Shown here: piece after piece, positions 6,193 to 8,886 of the stretch
Layout of the letters: every line of letters starts with the position of its first letter
How positions within the stretch are numbered: position 1 is the stretch's first letter
Assembly: GCA_937876385.1 (NCBI GenBank)
Contig: CALFHQ010000439.1
Coordinates: 1-8,886 of the forward strand
DNA from: an uncultured Pseudomonadota bacterium
GTDB taxonomy: Bacteria; Myxococcota_A; UBA9042; CAIXZC01
DNA length: 8,886 nt
Direction: 5' to 3'
Notes under the pieces: model-generated
The model's input: only the letters and a program-made list of their open reading frames with translations
Told to the model about the DNA's origin: nothing
The model's database searches: none
Translations under genes and position numbers: made by a program

Positions 6193-7833
6193 TCAGGGTT
6201 GAATCGCTACATCCTGCGGGATGAGATCTATGTCCACCCCCATTGCGAAGGTCCCCTCGGACTTCAATGCCCCCCCTTCCACCCGAAAGAGCCCCATGCC
6301 ACTTTCCCCGGTGGAAGCGCTCACCGTGGCCACAAAGAACAGATCCTGGTCCGGGCCCCATCGTGTGCTGGCAAGGGACGTGGCCAGTCCCAAGCCGAAC
6401 GACCCCTCTTTGCTCAGCTCCCCATTGCCCCCCACCGTCAAAGCGGTGACCTTGTTTCCCTGGGCTTCGCTGACCACCACCGTTTGACCATCGGAGGAAT
6501 ACTCCAGATCGTCGGGATCGGTGAGGGCAACGCTGTTGACCAGAACCAACTGCCCGTCTTCCACTCGGAATCCCACTGCAGCATCCCCGTCCCCGTAGAA
6601 GTTGTAGTAGATCACGGTGAGATGATCGCCGTTTGGGGAGAGGGCAATGCCCATGGGGATGCTCCCTTCTGGAGCAAAATAGGCCTGGGAGCGAATGGAC
6701 CCGTCAAACCCGACGAGGGAAACGAACATGTCCCCTTTGGGATCGTTCTGGCTCCCTTCCACCGTGGCATACCCCTGGTTGTTGGGGAGGGGGGCCATAT
6801 CTTGTGCCACGTAATGGAAAGCAATCATCTCGGGTTGAGTTCCTGGCAGAGGTCGCCCCGTGTGCGGATTGACCTCCCAGGCGTAGGTTCCGGCCTCAGG
6901 CTGCGAGTTGTAGACCAGCAGATACAACATCGAACCGTCTTCCGAGTAGAAACCGTCGTTGGCGTTAATGCCCAACTCGATGGTCTCTTCCACGGTCACC
7001 GCTCCGTCTTCGTCCACAAAGACAAAGGTGAGGGTCTGATTGGCATCGTTGAGGGTCACCGCTCGGCGCCCCGGAACGTCAAAGAAGACTCGCACCGGGG
7101 ATACACCGACTTCATGTGTCACGCCATCCCAGGAGAGCCCATCCTGGTGAGAGAAGCGCATGGCCCGAAGATCGCTGTTTCCATTAATGGAGCTTGTGGC
7201 CAGGAGAACCCGGTCCCGATTCTGGCGGTTTTGAAGGGAGAAGGGCCCCTCGATGACGGAGATGCTCTGATTGGTAGCCAGCAGCAAAGTCACTTGCACC
7301 CACGCATCTGTGTCAGTCTGAACATCCGCCATGGAATCCCAGACGAAGCGATGGGAACCCGAAGTCAGCCCAATCAGCGAGTCTGGTTTGGAGTACGGAA
7401 GAAGGGGAGTTGCTAAATAGAAGTCGGTTCCGTTGGTGCTGAACTTCACACTGACAGAGGCGGGTTCCTGGTCACTTCCCATTTCACAATCAAATATCAC
7501 GTTCACTGGAGCCCGCTGCCAGGTCTCAAAGGGCACCACGCTCAAATCCACTGGCGTCCCCACAAAGTCCGCTTCGTCCTCCACGCCATCCGTGGGTTCG
7601 ATGAGGTCTTGCGTGGCGTCGATCCCGTCAATCAAGTCGCTTTCCAAATCCTCCGGCAGCAGGTCCTTCGATTGGAAATCCTCTCCGCTCTCGTCCCACT
7701 CCCCGGTAGCATCGAGGAGCTGCTGTCCATCTATCGAGGTATCCTCTCCGTTGGAGCCATCGCCGTTTGAGCCGCACCCCCACGCCGACAGCCAAAACAG
7801 AAGCACCAACAGAAAACGCCAGGTTCCTTTCAT
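6193..7833 (-). CDS. Beta-propeller lipoprotein with acidic linker, function unknown
   Basis: The 546-residue protein begins with a lipoprotein signal peptide, MKGTWRFLLVLLFWLSAWGC, with lipidation expected at Cys20. A strongly acidic disordered linker (about 21-90) follows, then a beta-sandwich-like segment (about 95-200) containing SVKFSTNGTDFYLAT and SGSHRFVWDSMADV. Residues about 205-546 look like a WD40/YVTN or lactonase-type propeller: repeated units such as MGIALSPNGDHLTVIYYN, DLEYSSDGQTVVVSEAQGN and STRWGPDQDLFFVAT. No catalytic site is evident. The ATG at 7833 is chosen because GGAGG lies six bases upstream (7844-7840); an upstream in-frame TTG at 7860 would add nine residues ahead of the signal peptide. 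It sits 28 bases after thymidine kinase and 49 bases before exbB, so it is probably co-transcribed with the TonB motor. An outer-membrane anchor facing the periplasm or outside is inferred. Confidence 0.88.
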   Translation of the reverse strand: MKGTWRFLLVLLFWLSAWGCGSNGDGSNGEDTSIDGQQLLDATGEWDESGEDFQSKDLLPEDLESDLIDGIDATQDLIEPTDGVEDEADFVGTPVDLSVVPFETWQRAPVNVIFDCEMGSDQEPASVSVKFSTNGTDFYLATPLLPYSKPDSLIGLTSGSHRFVWDSMADVQTDTDAWVQVTLLLATNQSISVIEGPFSLQNRQNRDRVLLATSSINGNSDLRAMRFSHQDGLSWDGVTHEVGVSPVRVFFDVPGRRAVTLNDANQTLTFVFVDEDGAVTVEETIELGINANDGFYSEDGSMLYLLVYNSQPEAGTYAWEVNPHTGRPLPGTQPEMIAFHYVAQDMAPLPNNQGYATVEGSQNDPKGDMFVSLVGFDGSIRSQAYFAPEGSIPMGIALSPNGDHLTVIYYNFYGDGDAAVGFRVEDGQLVLVNSVALTDPDDLEYSSDGQTVVVSEAQGNKVTALTVGGNGELSKEGSFGLGLATSLASTRWGPDQDLFFVATVSASTGESGMGLFRVEGGALKSEGTFAMGVDIDLIPQDVAIQP

Positions 7834-7839
7834 CGATTT

Positions 7840-7844
7840 CCTCC
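7840..7844 (-). promoter_or_regulatory. Shine-Dalgarno that sets the ATG start of the propeller lipoprotein
   Basis: On the minus strand GGAGG stands six bases before the ATG at 7833. The in-frame TTG at 7860 lies inside the gap to the kinase stop codon and would place extra polar residues before the signal peptide, so the ATG is preferred. Confidence 0.75.
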
Positions 7845-7861
7845 AGAAGAGGGAAGCCAAA

Positions 7862-8413
7862 TCAGCGCTTCACGTCTTCCAATTCGCCACATCGGCGGCA
7901 TCGCACTTCGTAGATATCTGCAGCCCCTTCCAGGACCCGTTCCTTGGAATCGACTTTTCGAATATTGCGGATGGCTTGGTGGGAGCCGCATTTCTGGCAC
8001 ACCGAAGTCAGCCGGGTCACCTTCTCACTCTCGCAGATAAGCTTTAGCGTTGTCTGGAAAGGCTCTCGAGCATAATCTTGATCCAGTCCGCTGGCAAACA
8101 CGACTTTCCCCTGCTCAACGAGGGAAGAAAGCACGGACACCAGGCTCTCATCGATGAACTGCACTTCATCCACCCCGATGACATCGTACTTGAGCCCCCG
8201 CTGCAGAATCTTCATCGGGTCTCGAGTCTTGTCCACTCGAATTCCCTTGTAGATAGGCCGCTTCGAGTGCACCACCGGGTGCTCCTCCCGATTGTCAGCA
8301 GAGAACAAAACCACTCGCTTCCCAGAGCGACTGAAGCGTTCCATCTCGTGGAGCATCAAGGAGGTCTTTCCCGAAAACATCGGGCCGATTATGGTATGAA
8401 GATAGCCTTCCAT
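7862..8413 (-). CDS. tdk: Thymidine kinase (type II, TK1-like)
   Basis: This 183-residue cytosolic enzyme phosphorylates thymidine with ATP in the pyrimidine salvage pathway. The Walker A loop GPMFSGKTS covers residues 10-18 with Lys16. The Walker B/catalytic region is VDEVQFID (81-88) with Glu83 as the expected general base. GLDQDYAREPF (109-119) matches the family's thymidine-site segment. Four zinc-binding cysteines are present as two CxxC pairs, Cys139/Cys142 and Cys172/Cys175, enclosing the lasso loop. Length is slightly below the usual 190 or so, with a short segment after the first helix (around 40-60). The ATG at 8413 has GGAGGG five bases upstream. It is the first gene of the minus-strand operon; its stop is 28 bases from the lipoprotein start. 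No functional tie to the envelope genes downstream is known. Confidence 0.95.
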   Translation of the reverse strand: MEGYLHTIIGPMFSGKTSLMLHEMERFSRSGKRVVLFSADNREEHPVVHSKRPIYKGIRVDKTRDPMKILQRGLKYDVIGVDEVQFIDESLVSVLSSLVEQGKVVFASGLDQDYAREPFQTTLKLICESEKVTRLTSVCQKCGSHQAIRNIRKVDSKERVLEGAADIYEVRCRRCGELEDVKR

Positions 8414-8487
8414 GGATTCCCTCCGAGCCGACTTCTAAATCCCCGCTGCCAGGTCCACTCAAAGACGCATCATCGGGGGGTTTTGAA

Positions 8488-8503
8488 AGAGTTATCACAC
8501 TCT
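8488..8503. repeat. Short dyad overlapping the candidate tdk -10 box
   Basis: AGAGT (8488-8492) and ACTCT (8499-8503) are perfect inverted arms around six bases, and the element overlaps the candidate -10 sequence for tdk. A position over the promoter would suit a repressor site, but five-base arms are common by chance. Confidence 0.25.
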
Positions 8504-8518
8504 AAGTTCAAGGGTCAA
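8491..8518 (-). promoter_or_regulatory. Candidate sigma70-type promoter of the tdk-lipoprotein-exbBD-tonB operon
   Basis: Read on the minus strand, TTGACC (8518-8513) is followed after 16 bases by GATAAC (8496-8491). Five of six -35 and four of six -10 positions match consensus. The start of transcription would be near 8484, about 70 bases before the tdk ATG. No promoter is obvious in the short gaps between the downstream genes. Confidence 0.42.
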
Positions 8519-8536
8519 GATACGTCTCTTGCCGGG

Positions 8537-8556
8537 CTGTCGAAACGACCGGACAG
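8537..8556. repeat. Nested dyad immediately upstream of the candidate protease promoter
   Basis: CTGTC (8537-8541) and GACAG (8552-8556) form an inverted repeat with a ten-base spacer, and GTCG-AAA-CGAC (8539-8549) is a second dyad overlapping it. The right arm touches the -35 box at 8557, the usual position for an activator site. The function is inferred. Confidence 0.3.
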
Positions 8557-8585
8557 TTGACCCGCCGCACAAGGATTGGTAGAAC
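8557..8585 (+). promoter_or_regulatory. Candidate sigma70-type promoter of the serine protease gene
   Basis: TTGACC (8557-8562) is followed after 17 bases by TAGAAC (8580-8585), matching five of six and four of six consensus positions with ideal spacing. Transcription would begin near 8592, leaving a leader of about 22 bases that contains the ribosome site AAGGGGG at 8601-8607. Confidence 0.45.
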
Positions 8586-8613
8586 CAGACGGCAACACCA
8601 AAGGGGGTGCTTG

Positions 8614-8886
8614 ATGATTCGAATCCTTCCGTCCATTGTCGTTCTCGTCATGGGTCTGCTGGGAACATTTTCCCAGAACAACGCACTCGCACTTCCCGAA
8701 GATCCGCCACTTGCATCCCCCATCGTAGGTGGAGAGAAAGAAAGTGGATGGATGGGAGTGGGGGCTCTTATTCAGTGGAGCCCAGGTATGGGATACATCG
8801 GCTCCTTCTGCTCGGGAACCTTGATTGCCCCCAACTGGGTACTCACGGCCGCACATTGCCTCTCAGCGACAGACGGGAACCCGGCC
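8614..8886 (+). CDS. Secreted trypsin-like serine protease, family S1 (3' partial)
   Basis: The 91 visible residues begin with a Sec signal peptide (MIRILPSIVVLVMGLLGTF, probable cleavage after ALA at 24-26) and a short pro-segment. IVGG at 37-40 is the conserved mature N-terminus of chymotrypsin-fold proteases. SFCSGTLIAPNWVLTAAHC (64-82) carries the catalytic His81 and the Cys66/Cys82 pair of the standard histidine-loop disulfide. The aspartate and serine of the triad lie beyond the window end, so activity cannot be judged. Pro36 precedes Ile37, so activation at a basic residue directly before IVGG, as in trypsinogen, is not available. The ATG at 8614 has a G-rich ribosome site six bases upstream. 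It is divergent from the tdk operon. Secreted S1 proteases are frequent in predatory deltaproteobacterial-type lineages; the target is unknown. Confidence 0.92.
   Translation, partial: MIRILPSIVVLVMGLLGTFSQNNALALPEDPPLASPIVGGEKESGWMGVGALIQWSPGMGYIGSFCSGTLIAPNWVLTAAHCLSATDGNPA

Larger units (their letters stand above)
8414..8613. other. Divergent intergenic region between tdk operon and protease gene
   Basis: This 200-base gap holds no reading frame that I support. It must carry the start signals of both the five-gene minus-strand operon and the plus-strand protease gene. A candidate promoter for each direction and two short dyads are listed separately. Confidence 0.7.

Noticed and set aside
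6199..7416. A 405-codon open frame on the plus strand opposite the propeller lipoprotein
   Set aside because: The minus-strand gene has a signal peptide, lipid-anchor cysteine, ribosome site and propeller repeats; the opposite frame shows no domain and is its shadow.
8537..8556. LexA/SOS-type operator before the protease gene
   Set aside because: CTGT and ACAG are 12 bases apart rather than the 8 of the CTGT-N8-ACAG box, and the downstream gene is not an SOS function.
1..8886. Hidden defence system, CRISPR array, insertion sequence or prophage
   Set aside because: No spaced direct repeats, transposase, integrase, toxin-antitoxin pair or nuclease-helicase modules were seen; all genes fit housekeeping or envelope roles.

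Overview
The window looks like a chromosomal segment from a Gram-negative bacterium, most likely a deltaproteobacterial-type lineage (Myxococcota, Bradymonadota or a relative). The pointers are two lipoproteins with long Asp/Glu-rich linkers behind the lipid-anchor cysteine, a secreted trypsin-fold protease, a complete ExbB-ExbD-TonB set and a moderately GC-rich composition. The lineage is an inference from gene style, not from a database match. No tRNA, rRNA, CRISPR array, insertion sequence or phage gene is visible, and every gene appears intact apart from the two cut by the window edges.

Layout. Positions 1-1416 (+) hold the body of an AlgI-like MBOAT membrane O-acyltransferase whose first few codons lie outside the window. 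A small acidic, Cys-containing lipoprotein (1488-1865, +) follows. After a 156-base leader comes a ribonuclease E/G family protein with a long Arg/Asn/Asp-rich tail (2022-3956, +). It converges, with a 26-base gap, on a five-gene minus-strand operon. In transcription order this is thymidine kinase (8413-7862), a 546-residue beta-propeller lipoprotein (7833-6193), ExbB/TolQ (6143-5454), ExbD/TolR (5454-5032) and TonB (5026-3983). The genes are separated by 28, 49, -1 and 5 bases and each has a Shine-Dalgarno sequence. A 200-base divergent intergenic region (8414-8613) carries plausible promoters for both directions and two small dyads. On its other side begins a trypsin-like serine protease (8614 to the window end, +), cut after the catalytic histidine.

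How the genes may work together. ExbB-ExbD-TonB should form an inner-membrane proton-driven motor that reaches across the periplasm. The propeller lipoprotein encoded just upstream in the same transcript is a candidate outer-membrane or periplasmic partner, recalling in parts list (not by demonstrated homology) the Tol-Pal system, where TolQ-TolR-TolA act with the TolB propeller and the Pal lipoprotein. Thymidine kinase heads the transcript without an obvious functional link. The MBOAT protein, small lipoprotein and protease are envelope or secreted functions; RNase E/G is housekeeping RNA processing. I see no clear new defence or mobile system. The items most worth a second look are the propeller-lipoprotein/ExbBD/TonB unit, the RNase E tail, and the small lipoprotein that carries a trypsin-like activation motif without a protease domain.
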